Notes under the pieces: model-generated
Told to the model about the DNA's origin: nothing
Seen by the model: the letters and a program-made list of their open reading frames with translations, nothing else
The model's database searches: none
Translations under genes and position numbers: made by a program
Shown here: piece by piece, positions 1 to 10,829 of the stretch
How positions within the stretch are numbered: the stretch's first letter is position 1
Layout: every line of letters begins with the position of its first letter
Assembly (NCBI GenBank): GCA_000697335.1
Contig: JNEM01008448.1
Location: 1-31,706, forward strand
DNA from: Conidiobolus incongruus B7586
Taxonomy: Eukaryota; Entomophthoromycota; Entomophthoromycetes; Entomophthorales; Conidiobolaceae
Direction: 5' to 3'
DNA: 31,706 nt

Positions 1-112
1 TGTAATTACGGAGTTTTTCGCGAAACAGTTTCTGTATTGGGGTTTCGTGTTGACTGCTAGTTGATTGAACGACATTATCGTCGTCAATGTCCATGGCTGA
101 CGTATTATGCAT
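1..112 (-). CDS. N-terminal part of an unidentified protein (runs off the left edge)
   Basis: An open frame reads leftward from an ATG at 112-110 through the window edge, giving 37 codons. The product begins MHNTSAMDIDDDNVV and ends IQKLFREKLRNY at the edge. The segment is clearly richer in G+C than the surrounding spacer, and the mix of an acidic/Ser stretch followed by a basic amphipathic stretch looks like real protein. The frame stays open upstream to about 151 but has no earlier ATG, so 112 is the preferred start. No family is recognisable from so short a piece. Four GATA motifs lie about 255-290 bp upstream and could belong to its promoter. Confidence 0.5.
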   Translation of the reverse strand, partial: MHNTSAMDIDDDNVVQSTSSQHETPIQKLFREKLRNY

Positions 113-1172
113 ATACGCGGGTATCAAGTTGAGGAAATTGATTTTGGTTAGTTAAAATATTGGCAGGCAATTAAATTCAAGGTGATTCAAGTTCTTGATG
201 TTTTCAGCGTCGGTGTGAGGATCAAGTGTTCGCTGCTACCATATAACAGGGCAATGTATACAAGTTGTTTCAATGTGAACAGTGTGGGAAAAAGTCCTTG
301 TTTATTTGGCAATGGTTCCCATTTTTATATGTAAAAGTTGGTGAGGGTTCAGAGGTAAAATTAGACAAGATAAGATCAAGTAGATAAAAGAGATAAGATA
401 AGGTAAGCAGATATGATTGACAGTGTCACGATGATGACAAAGTGATCTGATCTATGACAATTTTTAATATTTTTCGAACTAATATATTATTACCCATATT
501 ATTAACACTATCACTTCAATATGTATTAAATCAATATTCATTAAATCAATTATCAATTTTATAATATTTTGGTTTTTTACCTAGTATCAATAATCTGATC
601 TGGCTCTTTGATTAAAAGTATAAGTAATTGCTCTCATTAGTATTATATTTTTGATTAATTACCTAGACCATCTTCAAGTTGTAAATCCTTATTTAAGAAA
701 TCTATTAATATTTGATAGGATTGATGATAATTTTTAGTTTAAATTAGCAAAATTGTTAAATTTTTGTCAACTAGCTTTTATATCAAATTTTATATTTATT
801 AAATGCAAATTGATATTTTCATTATTTAAAAATTTAAGCTTATTTTATAATGAATGATGTCACTCCTTAATTATTCCTTAAAATTTTCATTCTTATTACT
901 GAAGTGTTAGAATGAATATTTTTAATATCAATATTGTGAAAAATACCTAATAAAAACGATAGTGTTATCATTAAAATATTTACTATTAATGCTATATATA
1001 ATCATATAAAACATTTTATTTATAACAAATTATTTTCTTTTATTATAAAATTTAAAGTATTGAAAATTTGAAAATAATAACTCTATGCATGATCTATCTA
1101 CATTAAAATTTAACTCTAATATTTTTTTAATCACTAAAACGATAAGAATATAAATTTGATATATTTTTGAAA
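113..1172. other. Intergenic spacer with a G+C-richer island at about 155-360
   Basis: No convincing gene is seen. The first 250 bases are less AT-rich than the rest. They hold a short plus-strand open frame (about 152-345) with unremarkable composition and no recognisable product, and on the minus strand a short upstream open frame (MGTIAK) ahead of the leftmost gene. This part is most simply 5' leader or promoter of the gene starting at 112. From about 430 to 1172 the sequence is simple AT-rich spacer that would include the 3' UTR of the ABC transporter. Confidence 0.4.
369..401 (+). promoter_or_regulatory. Cluster of four GATAA motifs
   Basis: GATAA occurs at 369-373, 383-387, 392-396 and 397-401, all in one orientation, each preceded by A (AGATAA). 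This is the core bound by fungal GATA-type zinc-finger regulators such as those for nitrogen or iron control. The sites are visible; regulation of the gene starting at 112 is inference. The element could also be a chance A-rich repeat in an AT-rich spacer. Confidence 0.3.
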
Positions 1173-3714
1173 TTATGACATCTGCTGATCGGCAACAAGG
1201 GTAGCAAACTTGGAGTTAGGATTATTTAAGAGTTGTTGATAAGTTCCGTATTCTACGATAATTCCATTCTCTATCACAAAAATGATGTCAGCTAATTTCA
1301 AAGTCGATAATCTGTGAGCAATAGTAATAACAATAGGAGACTGTTCAGTCTCATTCCTGGACAAAACTTCTAATGTAGATTGCACTAATTTTTCACTTGT
1401 ACTGTCTAAAGCACTTGTTGCTTCATCTAGCAAAAGGATTTTGGGCTCTAGAATAAATGCTCTAGCTAAGGCAATACGTTGCTTTTGTCCTCCGCTCATG
1501 CTCATTCCCCTCTCGCCTACCATTGTATCGAATTTATTAGGCAATGATTGAATGAAGTTGTAACAGTTGGCCATCTTTGATGCTTTTATAACCTCCTCAA
1601 AAGTGGCTTCTGGTTTACCATAAGTAATGTTTTCTAAAATTGTACCTGCAAATAAAGGAGGCTCTTGGCTTACTACTCCAATTTGTTTTCTCCACCAATT
1701 AAGATTTAGCTCCTTTAAATCATATTGGTTACCAATCCTTATATGACCAGAAACGGGGTCATAAAAACGTAGTAACAAGGAACCAATTGTCGATTTACCT
1801 CCGCCAGAGGGACCAGCGAATGCTACATGAATTTGAATTAAAGTAAATATTTCAAAATACAATTTAATTCTACTTACCAACCATCTGACCTGGGAATATT
1901 TTGAAACTCAACCCATTAAATATAGGTGCGTGGGGTCGAGTAGGATAATGAAAATGAACATTATCAAACTCAACTTCGAACTTTAATGGCTTCTCTGGAA
2001 TCAGACCAGCTAAGAGAAATATTCAATTATTATATCAGATGGTATGAGTTAATTAAATAATATTACCATTGGAAACAATTTCAGGTTTTCGTTCAATGAA
2101 AGAAAAGAATCTTGAACTAGCTCCAATTCCTTTCATAATTTCAGAATAAAATGATGAAATTCCTAGTTGAATTATTAAAATCAGTTTTTTTTATAAACTT
2201 ACAGGATTCAATACCAGATAATGAGGACCCAACATAAACTGTATATATTAAGAACGAAGTCAGTTCTCCAACAGAAATAAGCCCTTGAGAAACCATATTC
2301 CCTCCCAATGCCAATACAGCGACGACTGTCAAATTTCCTGACAATCCAGCCATACCAAAAAAAACACCATTAGCTGTGGCCTCTCTCATGGCAAGATTAA
2401 AAATGACCTTTGCTTTGTTGCCATACAAGTCGACTTCACTGTCTTGAGTAGAAAAAGCTTGTACAGTTCTGATATTACCTAACTTTTCTTCAGCCACCTT
2501 GGTTATGTCACCAAAAGCAGTCTGTGTTTGTCTAGAGAGATTCTTAACATATTGGCCATAATATACACCAGCAATTGCGACTGGCGGGACAATCACCATC
2601 ATGCAACCCTATATTAAAAATTATATATCATGTTCATAATTGAATAAAAGTAATATTACTGTTAAATAAGGACTTATATAACCCATCATTCCAAATCCTA
2701 CACAAGCAAATGTGAAGTTTCTACAATTAAATAAAGAAAATATGACTTAAATTTTTGTAATATATTATATTATTTAATACAAATACCTTAACCCATCAGC
2801 AACATTGATAGTGAGCGTTTTACCAACTAAAGCAGTATCCATTGAAAGTCTTGAAATTAGCTCTCCTACTCGATTTTCATCAAAAAAGCGGATATCTTGA
2901 TTTACCAAACTTTTGTGCAGTTTAACTCTTAAATTCATGATAATCCTTTCAGCTGCCAGTCTCATGAGATAGATTCTGGTAATATTTGATACAGCCGCTG
3001 TGGTAAATAAAAGGGACAGCGTTATGAAAAACTGTTTCGAAGTTAATCCAAATATAGGTTTTGGAGGAACTGACGTAATCGAATCCATGATAGTACCAAT
3101 AGAATATGGTATTGACTAGAAAATATGTTAATGATATAACATTATGGAGCTATAATAAATATACAGCTGAAACTCCTGAAGAAAACAACAAAAGTAAGAT
3201 AGCAACTAAATTAAAAATGTTAAATAAGGATCAGATTTATTCCAATTAACAACATACCAGTTAATATCTTTCTTTCTTCCCAAGCTGCTTCAAAAAGCCT
3301 CTTCCTCGCTATTTTATCTTCTAATACTGGTACATTCGTAGAGTCTCTCCAATATTGTTCGATAGTTTTCGTTTCTGGAGTGATGGAATTACGTAAATTC
3401 CTTCTTATTGGAACTTCCTTCAAAGAATCTGTTAACTCCGTCTCTACTTGAGAGGTTTGAACTTGAGAATTGGAATGTTGATTCCTGAAAAATCGCAAAG
3501 GTGATACAAATTTACGACTGGAATCTAAAATCTTTGAAGTAAACTGCCTCTGCCGAAGGTTTGAATCAAAGAATTGTAATCTTGGAATTATTTGAATGTG
3601 ATTGGTAGCAGGCCCGAATAGTGAAGATACCTTGTTTGGAGGAGTAGTAAAATATGACCCCCTATGTAAAATATTATATGATTGTATATGATATACTCTT
3701 TTAAGTTTCATCAT
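1173..3714 (-). CDS. MDL1: Mitochondrial half-type ABC transporter, MDL1/ABCB10-like (8 exons, 719 aa)
   Basis: Exons: 3714-3258, 3205-3165, 3115-2787, 2720-2660, 2608-2215, 2162-2067, 2009-1878, 1822-1173; the frame is continuous and totals 2160 nt. The N-terminus (about 130 residues) is basic, Ser/Thr/Gln-rich and nearly free of acidic residues at first, as expected for a mitochondrial presequence. A six-helix type-1 exporter domain covers roughly residues 140-430, including DGLRNFTF and SLSGISSFYSEIMKG. The nucleotide-binding domain has Walker A GPSGGGKST (507-515), Q-loop Gln556, signature MSGGQ (612-616), Walker B ILLLDE (632-637) and H-loop His673. This is a half transporter expected to work as a homodimer in the inner membrane; yeast Mdl1 exports peptides from the matrix. 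Length is close to yeast Mdl1 (695 aa). The signature starts with Met rather than Leu, a mild variation. An MDL2/ABCB8-type assignment is less likely but not excluded. Confidence 0.9.
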
Positions 3715-5106
3715 TTTAGTTGATATATTATTAATGGCTAATTCAATTAACTGGCAAAGTGTTTTTATAAGGAATAGTGGATTGGTATTGAAATTTAGTC
3801 TTATAATCTGATAGTTTAGTTGTTATTTCGAATATTTAAATAAAATAGATTTTGTTCATTTTACAAAAATATTTAATTCTATATGGACCCTTATTCCATT
3901 TATAATTTATATTAATTGATGAAAAATAGCCTTCATTCTCTCCTCAAATCCCTTAAAGTAGTAACACTTCACAGTGAATATATGATTTCATGAGTGGATA
4001 TCGAAATCATGAAATAAAGTTTTATACACGAAATTTATTCCTTGCATATTTGTTCTACCTGTGCATCAATAAGAATAAAGATAAATAAGCAATAATTCAA
4101 CCATTATTCAAATATTTTAATGAAGACATTCCAAAAATATTATACTAATTCCTTCAAAATAAGTGGGAAAGTATGGATAACTATTTTGAAACCATTTTTT
4201 GGTTATAGTATCAAGTCCAATCACAATTGGATAGCTGGTACCAATTTCACTGTCCACATGTTCCCGATTTTTTCAAGAAACTAGTATCAATGACAGTATT
4301 ATGAGAATTAAATTTAAATATATAATCTTTAATATATTGATATCAATACAAAACTCTTATATAGATTATTAATAAGAGATAGGAAGTATAGATTGATATA
4401 ATTAAAATTATTTAATCATATTTTGTGTTATTCATTAAATATAAATATACCAATCATTTGTTATCAATGATCTTACTAAATTTAAATCATCTGGCATAAC
4501 CTAAACTAACTTTTTGAAAAGATTTGAATTAACTATGATCTATCATATTCTTGTGTACTAAATAACATATTGGATAAAATATACCAAATTTTATAAAAAA
4601 CCAGAAAAAATCTTAAATAAATAATATCTATGATCAAACATTAGCTCAATATTATAAATTTATTTAATACTAAGGATATTATAATAATAATATCTTTAAA
4701 CAATTGATTTTGTGATGATAGAATATATTCATAGAAAGAATTTACTCTCAATTTAGATATTAAACTATTCTTTAGTTTGGTAAGGTTAAAAGCATATTCA
4801 AGCAATTCACAAATATATGATAATATCAATATCAAGTAGTATTTCAACTGAATTAGTAAAAATCTAAGATATTTTCGATTAGTCAACTAACAGTAAAAAA
4901 TTAACCTGATCAGCAAAAGATTAAATTTAGCAGATCCAAAACAATTATCACAACAAATTTTTAAATATCAAATTTATTCCTATATGTCAATCTTTGATTA
5001 TGCCATTTTTTTGTATTCAATAAATCAAATTTTGAGTAAACCATCTTAAACAAAGTTCGCTAATGAATATGATGAATTAAATAAATTACATGACTATCGA
5101 ATGATT
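3715..5106. other. Intergenic spacer upstream of MDL1
   Basis: Mostly AT-rich with no gene I can support. An 81-codon minus-strand open frame at 4641-4886 is Ile/Leu/Tyr-rich in the way random AT-rich DNA reads, and I do not call it. The stretch from about 3900 to 4300 is somewhat more complex and probably holds the MDL1 promoter; the stretch next to 5107 would hold the subtilase 3' UTR. Confidence 0.4.
4217..4230. promoter_or_regulatory. Paired inverted CCAAT boxes
   Basis: CCAAT at 4217-4221 and its inverse ATTGG at 4226-4230 are four bases apart, about 500 bp upstream of the MDL1 ATG. CCAAT is bound by the HAP/NF-Y complex, which in fungi often controls nuclear genes for mitochondrial proteins, so the position is suggestive. 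Only the motif is seen; function is inference. Confidence 0.25.
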
Positions 5107-6392
5107 CTATAATGAATATGCTATTCGATTGGGTGATCCCAAAAGATCTCCTGGTATGATATTTCTTGTTGATTTGGATACTAACAAATCATAGACATTT
5201 TTGGGGGTTAGTGTAGGTACTTGACTTAAGTAAATAGCTGCTATTCCTGCTACATGAGGAGCTGCTTGACTAAAGGGTATTATTGATGGATTAGTTAATG
5301 ATAAAATATTTGAATGTGATTTAATAAATTACCTTGTACCAGTATATGACAATTGTGAATTGGTACCAATATTTCCTGTAGAAATAATTCTATCTCCTGG
5401 AGCAAAAAGTCTGACACAAGGTCCATAATTGCTCTCTTTATCGATATTATTATGGCGATCAATACTTCCCACAGCGAATACATATTCAGAACTTGCTGGA
5501 GAATAATCGCAGGCATCTTGATGACTGTTTCCAGCAGCTCCTATTACTGGAATTCCAGCGGCATATGCTTGTTGGATAGCGGAGTTTAAACTGATATTGG
5601 TTTCACCCTCCAAGGATAGATTAATGACTGATGGTCTTTTGGTTTGACGGACACGGTTAATCACCCAATAAATTGCTTCAACAGCAACTGCAGCATCACC
5701 TGCACCCACACGATCCAATATCTTAACACCTTTGATATTACATTTTTTAGCAACTCCATAAGTCCTTCCGCCTACAATTCCGCTTACATGAGAGCCATGA
5801 CCGTAAAGGTCTACATTTTGTTCATAAGTCACGAAATTGAAAGATTCAGCACGACCATCGAAATCTGAATGAGCCGTATTCACTCCAGAATCTAAGACAT
5901 ACACATCTACCCCTTGCCCTAGATAACTTGTATATTCGTATTCATTAGTGGGAAGCACATCTCTATGTGAGATTCTTGGCAATCCATCATTGGGAGGATT
6001 TACTTGAATTGCAGCAGCTCTCAATTTGATATTTCTATCGATGAACAAAACATCATCTAACTGATTCAATTTATGTAAATTACGAGGACAGGGTAGAGTA
6101 ACTAGGGTGACGGATAAAAAATCAAAGCTGACAATCCCATCAAGGACATCATCCAATTTAAGATCACTCAGTAATGTTTCAGCAGTATCAGTAATAATAC
6201 CCAATACTAGTAAAAATTAAAATTAGTGACATTTATATAGTATATTCAAATAATGTTAATACATGAGTGTAATTTATCAGATTTAACTCCCATAACGCAT
6301 TCCCCATGACCTATTTTCGAAAGGGAAGTGGACCAAACTATATTCAACAAAATCAAAAATATAGAACATTTAAAAATATTAGTTAATATCAT
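5107..6392 (-). CDS. Secreted subtilisin-like serine protease, proteinase K type (peptidase family S8A; 3 exons, 388 aa)
   Basis: Exons: 6392-6263, 6206-5333, 5269-5107, in frame to a TAG. The first exon encodes a signal peptide (MILTNIFKCSIFLILL, cleavage near residues 22-26). Residues about 40-110 resemble an I9-type inhibitory propeptide with the pattern ...GIVSFDFLSVTLVTL...LDDVLFIDRN. The catalytic domain follows: Asp149 in VYVLDSGVN, His180 in YGHGSHVSG, oxyanion Asn270 in GAAGNS, and Ser335 in GTSQAAPHVAG. All catalytic residues are present, so an active extracellular or vacuolar endopeptidase is expected. The catalytic Ser codon is split by the second intron (AG|T). Length matches the proteinase K family (about 380-400 aa). 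Gaps to the neighbouring genes are AT-rich spacers. Confidence 0.92.
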
Positions 6393-6832
6393 TATGACAA
6401 AAAGAATCAAGAGAAAGAAAGAGAAAAAATAAATTTATAAATTGAAAATCATATACAATACCCCCATTATATAAACTACAAAATATTTAAAATATTTTCA
6501 ACGGTAATTTTATTAAGATTAACAGAATATCAACTAACTAAAATAAAATTTGGTCAATTTAAAATTTCCTATTTAATCCGAATCTAAATCAAGTAAATTT
6601 ATTCAATTCAATAATCAACAAAATCATATATTGTTATATTAGATCATCCTTTATTGTTTTTGTCTGATATAAAACATTACATTATTTTTAACTTATTTAG
6701 TATAGTTTATTAACATAATTTATTTGATATATATGTATTATTTTAAAATTTCAGATTACTTTACTTCTTAAACCTATAAAGTGATCTATTTTTAACTAGA
6801 TAAAATCAAATAGTCTCTAATTCCGACAGATA
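6393..6832. other. Spacer upstream of the subtilase
   Basis: Extremely AT-rich. A pyrimidine-rich stretch on the coding (minus) strand lies just ahead of the subtilase ATG (about 6395-6428 on this strand reads as purines), which is common near fungal transcription starts. Nothing else is seen. Confidence 0.35.
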
Positions 6833-7141
6833 TTAATAACTATTTATTAAAAAATTTTGATATTGAACTATTAGATGCTTTAATATATATGTTTCTTTCA
6901 GATATTGATTATTACTTTTATGGCTATTGACCCGATAGCAGTGGTTAATCGTACTTGAAAATGATTCCTTATCATGTTCTATTGACTTGGACTGTGGTGG
7001 ATATTCGATAAGCTGAGTATTTGGAATATCAATCAATTTAGATCCATGTTTCGGTAGAGTGAATATTTGATCTCTGGTTGACGGACTACGACTGATTATT
7101 GCAGGAGGAGGTGGAAGTGGTAAACTATAAATTTTACTCAT
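6833..7141 (-). CDS. Possible small orphan protein (102 aa)
   Basis: A single open frame begins ATG AGT AAA and encodes MSKIYSLPLPPPPAIISRSP, then a Pro/Ser/Lys-rich polar segment and an Ile/Leu/Tyr-rich end. The first 70 or so residues have a balanced composition and a proline run unlike random AT-rich sequence; the last 30 look more like read-through into spacer, so the true 3' end could differ through an intron. No family is recognised. It sits between the subtilase and the trihelix gene in the same orientation, 303 bp past the trihelix stop, so it might also be a detached remnant of a longer gene. Existence as a gene is about even odds. Confidence 0.4.
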   Translation of the reverse strand: MSKIYSLPLPPPPAIISRSPSTRDQIFTLPKHGSKLIDIPNTQLIEYPPQSKSIEHDKESFSSTINHCYRVNSHKSNNQYLKETYILKHLIVQYQNFLINSY

Positions 7142-7444
7142 AATTTAAAATAATAAATAAACAAAATTGAAGAAATTAATTAAGACTGTGACGATTTATA
7201 TACTTATTTAAAATGGCTATTTTCTCATAATTCAATACTTGACTAATGTTCTTTCCTTGCATTTATTTGATAAATAATTAAATTTCATTGCCAATCAAAA
7301 ATTTATGGTTGTGAAATTTAATTTAAACTGTGCCACATGGCATTTCAAATTCAAAGTTAAATAAAATCCATGAATTTTTATTTGTTAACTTTTATTTTTG
7401 TTAAATTAATTTAACTTTTTATAAATACAAATATTTTTAAGATA
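7142..7444. other. Short AT-rich spacer
   Basis: Low-complexity AT-rich sequence between the trihelix stop and the small orphan frame; probably 3' UTR of the former and promoter of the latter. No motif stands out. Confidence 0.35.
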
Positions 7445-8555
7445 TCAGTTGAGAGAATTATGATGATGATAATGATTACCATTATTTAATTGAGGTCCCC
7501 TATTGGACAAATTCATCGAATTTGATGATGAATAAAAGATGGTTGGATTAGTACTATGGTTGACTGATGTAGAGATTTGATAATTGTTCGTATTGTTAGA
7601 ATTATGATCTGGGGTTGTTTTGTCTTGTATTGCTTGAATTAATTTCCCTAATAAAATAATTTGCTGTTCTTGATTGGATTTCCATTGAGCGCGATATTGT
7701 TGTAATAAATTTGCAAATTCTTCAGCGTTTAAATTTTCTATGGGTGCTCTCGTTGGTATTGAATTTGGCATGCTAATTGGATAGTATATGAATTAGTGAA
7801 TGGCATTTCATTTAACATGTAACCATACTTACGTAGTATTCGAATTATCCACAGTATTCGGAACAGTGGTATTCATAATATTGCTAATATTATTAATGTT
7901 TGTATTTTGATTAATATCGGATACTGATGAATTGATATTAGGCAAATTCATTGGTGATTGTATGCTATTTGAAGTGCTATTCAGCTTTAATCTGGATAAC
8001 TGAACTGGTTGATTCGGAATACTGTAAGGATTGATATTAGCAGCAAGTGGAGAGGAAGTAGTGGATTGTGATACATTTGGCTGTAGTGTAGCTTGATGTG
8101 GTAGTGCAGCAGATGGACTGGGATAATATCGCTTAGGTCTCGAAGGATGTAAGCCTTGTAAATTACCCACATATTTTACCATTTTACCCAATTCATCCAA
8201 ACAACTGTCATTATGTAATAGATTCTAATATCATTAAATTTTATATAAAATTAATATTCAAAGAAATCTAAATACCTTATATTGAGCTTTTAAATTTTTC
8301 CACTTTATTTTGCATTGTAAAGGCTCTCTCAATAAACCTTTTGCCTTGATACATTCGCTGACTTGATCCCAAAAAGTAGAAGGGACACCTAGTTCTCCAC
8401 TCGGTAAATCTTGGTAATTATTATGTATATTAATGATTCCTTGCATTAATATTATACACTCGTTATCAGTCCAAATATTTCTAACTTTAATAAAATATCA
8501 ATATAATGTATATATTTAATAATTTTAATATACCTTTAGAAATAGTTTTAGGCAT
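7445..8555 (-). CDS. Trihelix (Myb/SANT-like) DNA-binding protein with a disordered Asn/Ser-rich tail (4 exons, 316 aa)
   Basis: Exons: 8555-8534, 8484-8276, 8224-7833, 7772-7445, frame continuous to TGA. Residues about 8-95 form a Myb/SANT-like trihelix domain with the three spaced tryptophans expected: Trp12 (RNIWTDNE), Trp46 (STFWDQVSE) and Trp69 (CKIKWKNLKAQYK). The rest is low-complexity, rich in Asn, Ser, Pro, Gln and Thr, as in many fungal transcription regulators, except a short helical Gln-rich segment near residues 217-250 (FANLLQQYRAQWKSNQEQQ) that could mediate dimerisation. The protein ends with a His cluster (HYHHHNSLN). It presumably acts in the nucleus as a sequence-specific regulator, or derives from a domesticated transposon-type DNA-binding domain; the sequence does not decide. 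Introns are 49-60 nt. Confidence 0.8.
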
Positions 8556-9570
8556 ACTGAATAAAGTATTATTATCAAAAATATTGGATATAAGTAACAA
8601 CAGCTGTGGCTACGATATAAACTAAATAAACGAGGGAATATTTAGTAAACGAACTTATTTATATACCTATTAAAACGTATTATTTATATGAGTATATTTA
8701 TAACAATTTCATATAATAAAATTATATCTTATTGAATGACTAGTATTAAATTTTTGTTAATTTAAGACACAAGATTTAGTCCTAATTTATGATATTTCTT
8801 TTTTATTAAAATTATGGGATTTGAATTAATATATCTTGATATTTTTATCTAAAAATTGAATTTTCAATATATTGGCTGATACTCTGTATTGTTTTGATAA
8901 ATATAATTTATATTTATAAATATCTTTATAAAACGCTCGTATCAGAAAATGTCTTATATGACTTAGTTACTTTGAAAGTTATGAACATTGAATAATATCT
9001 ATATAAATTAATTTTAATAGATCGAATTAAGTAATACTTGAATATAGTGTATTTTCATCTTTTAAAATGTGTTTAAATTTATTTTGCAAAAAATACAAAT
9101 CAATTAAAGCTTTAAAAATTAACTATAATGAAAATAATATTCATAAAAATTGTATATAACTACCAAAGTAATAGTAAATATACTACCAATATTTATTAAC
9201 AATAAATTCTGAGTGTCAAGATAAAATTTTAAATAATTTTCATTATGATTTATATCCGTAAAAAAATACTTTTAACAATGGCATTTTATTGAAATGTTCC
9301 TAATATATTAGAAAAAAATTATTAGATGATTTACACCATTTTAACAATGGATAAAGCTAGAAAATTCTCTATTTCAAAATAATTTAAGTACCTTATATAG
9401 TAATCATTTATCAATTATAATAATTATATATTAATTATTTTAACTATTTTTTTGCATTCTTCAATAATCATATATTTGGTGTTATAAATATCAAAAATAC
9501 CATTTTAGGAAATTCTCACAATTTTTATAAATATTTTATGAGTATTTATTATACATCCAATATATGCACC

Positions 9571-9650
9571 ACTGGAACACAGAAATATTTAATAGGATTT
9601 CAAGGATTATTATTCAGGTTATGGATATAGAGTTTAGATCAATACCTTTT
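9571..9650 (+). repeat. Relic matching 13763-13842
   Basis: An ungapped comparison of 9571-9650 with 13763-13842 shows clear similarity. The last 54 bases differ at about ten positions by eye, and the blocks ACTGGAA, ATTTCAA, TATTATTCAG and CCTTTT are shared. In one frame both read W....IS..II.Q.M..EF.SIPF, suggesting an old coding segment duplicated along with the orphan family. The function of the source is unknown. Confidence 0.4.
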
Positions 9651-10754
9651 GAATATGCAGTCCATTCATACTCTGCTTTTAGTTAAAATCCAATTTTTTA
9701 TAAAATTTATATTTTTCCAGAAAATTTCTCAATTGCTTCTTATAGCTTTGAATTTATACTTAAACTGTTAATTTTTTAACGATTGATTGTAATATACATA
9801 TTGTGCAAATCAAAAAAATGAAAAGAATTTGACAAGAAATGGTAGAGTGATAATTTGTGTAATTTCACTGTTTATATTTTCGTCTCATTTTAAATATCAA
9901 TGATAAAACTTAATACAATTTGGTTACAATTAAATTAATCAATTATTTGATTCTATAAAACTTGTTAACAGAATATAATTCTAAAAAATGTGAAAAAATA
10001 CAAATGTATAGATATAATACCAACAATAGAACATGTATGACATGCAATATTTAATATTAATATTATTGATGATATATTATATTAAATTTTGATTTTCTAG
10101 CTATCATGTAAACTATATTTATTCACAATTATTTTGTAAATTTTAAATTTCATATCAGAATAATAAATTTTATAATATTGAATATACTTAAATTTCGAAA
10201 TTTAGAAATTATATTATGTTTTCCAAAATCTTAAAAAATATATAATAAAATATAATTTAATATTTAATCTTTGCCAATTTGAAATCAAACTTATTAGTAT
10301 AAAATTCTCGAAATGAAATAGAAATTTGATTAATATTCAAGAAGGTTAAATTATACTTAATCAGAAATCAATAGCATAATTGAGGAGCGCTAATGTAAAT
10401 AACAAATGACGTTAATGCAACCATTAATGCAAAAATTATGCCAACTTTGAAAATAAAAAACGACAAAATAGAGATTTCAGGAACACTACATTATATCCAT
10501 GAACAAATAAATTGGCCCAATGTTTTTAGTTTTTATTATGTAAACTGGTCGAAAAATAAATGAATAAATCAAACATATGATTTTACCCAAACGCTAGTAT
10601 ATTTTTTTCATCTGTTAGAGCATTCAGGTTTTTTCTGAAATATAATAACTATGATTTCTATTAGTGGGATTATAATTTGAAAGATATGTTGGATTATTCT
10701 ATTACACTATTTAAAAAAGAGTTTCAGATAACGGTGTGGAATAAAAGAGAATAA

Positions 10755-10772
10755 TTTATCATATAATTGCTT
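10755..10772 (+). promoter_or_regulatory. 18-nt element shared upstream of orphan-family copies 1 and 2
   Basis: TTTATCATATAATTGCTT is identical at 10755-10772 and 14023-14040, lying 58 and 62 bp before the respective ATG codons while the bases around it have diverged. It may be a core promoter or leader element retained from the duplication. Copy 3 has only a loosely similar stretch at the corresponding place. Confidence 0.35.
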
Positions 10773-10829
10773 TTTCAATATTGTTAGAAGTAATCATTAT
10801 TTTCTTTATTTAACTGATAATCTATTAGT

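Larger units (their letters stand above)
8556..10829. other. Long AT-rich gene-free spacer
   Basis: More than 2.2 kb with no gene. The first 150 bases presumably carry the trihelix promoter. The only structured segment I find is at 9571-9650, which resembles the flank of the orphan-family copy downstream (see the repeat entry). The last 100 bases are the promoter-proximal part of the decayed orphan copy. Confidence 0.45.

Noticed and set aside
4641-4886. 81-codon minus-strand open frame rich in Leu, Ile and Tyr
   Set aside because: Composition is what translated AT-rich DNA gives, with no motif, no neighbouring exons and no sign of a promoter.
5644-5868. Plus-strand open frame inside the subtilase
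   Set aside because: It is antisense to the catalytic domain, whose motifs are unmistakable on the other strand.
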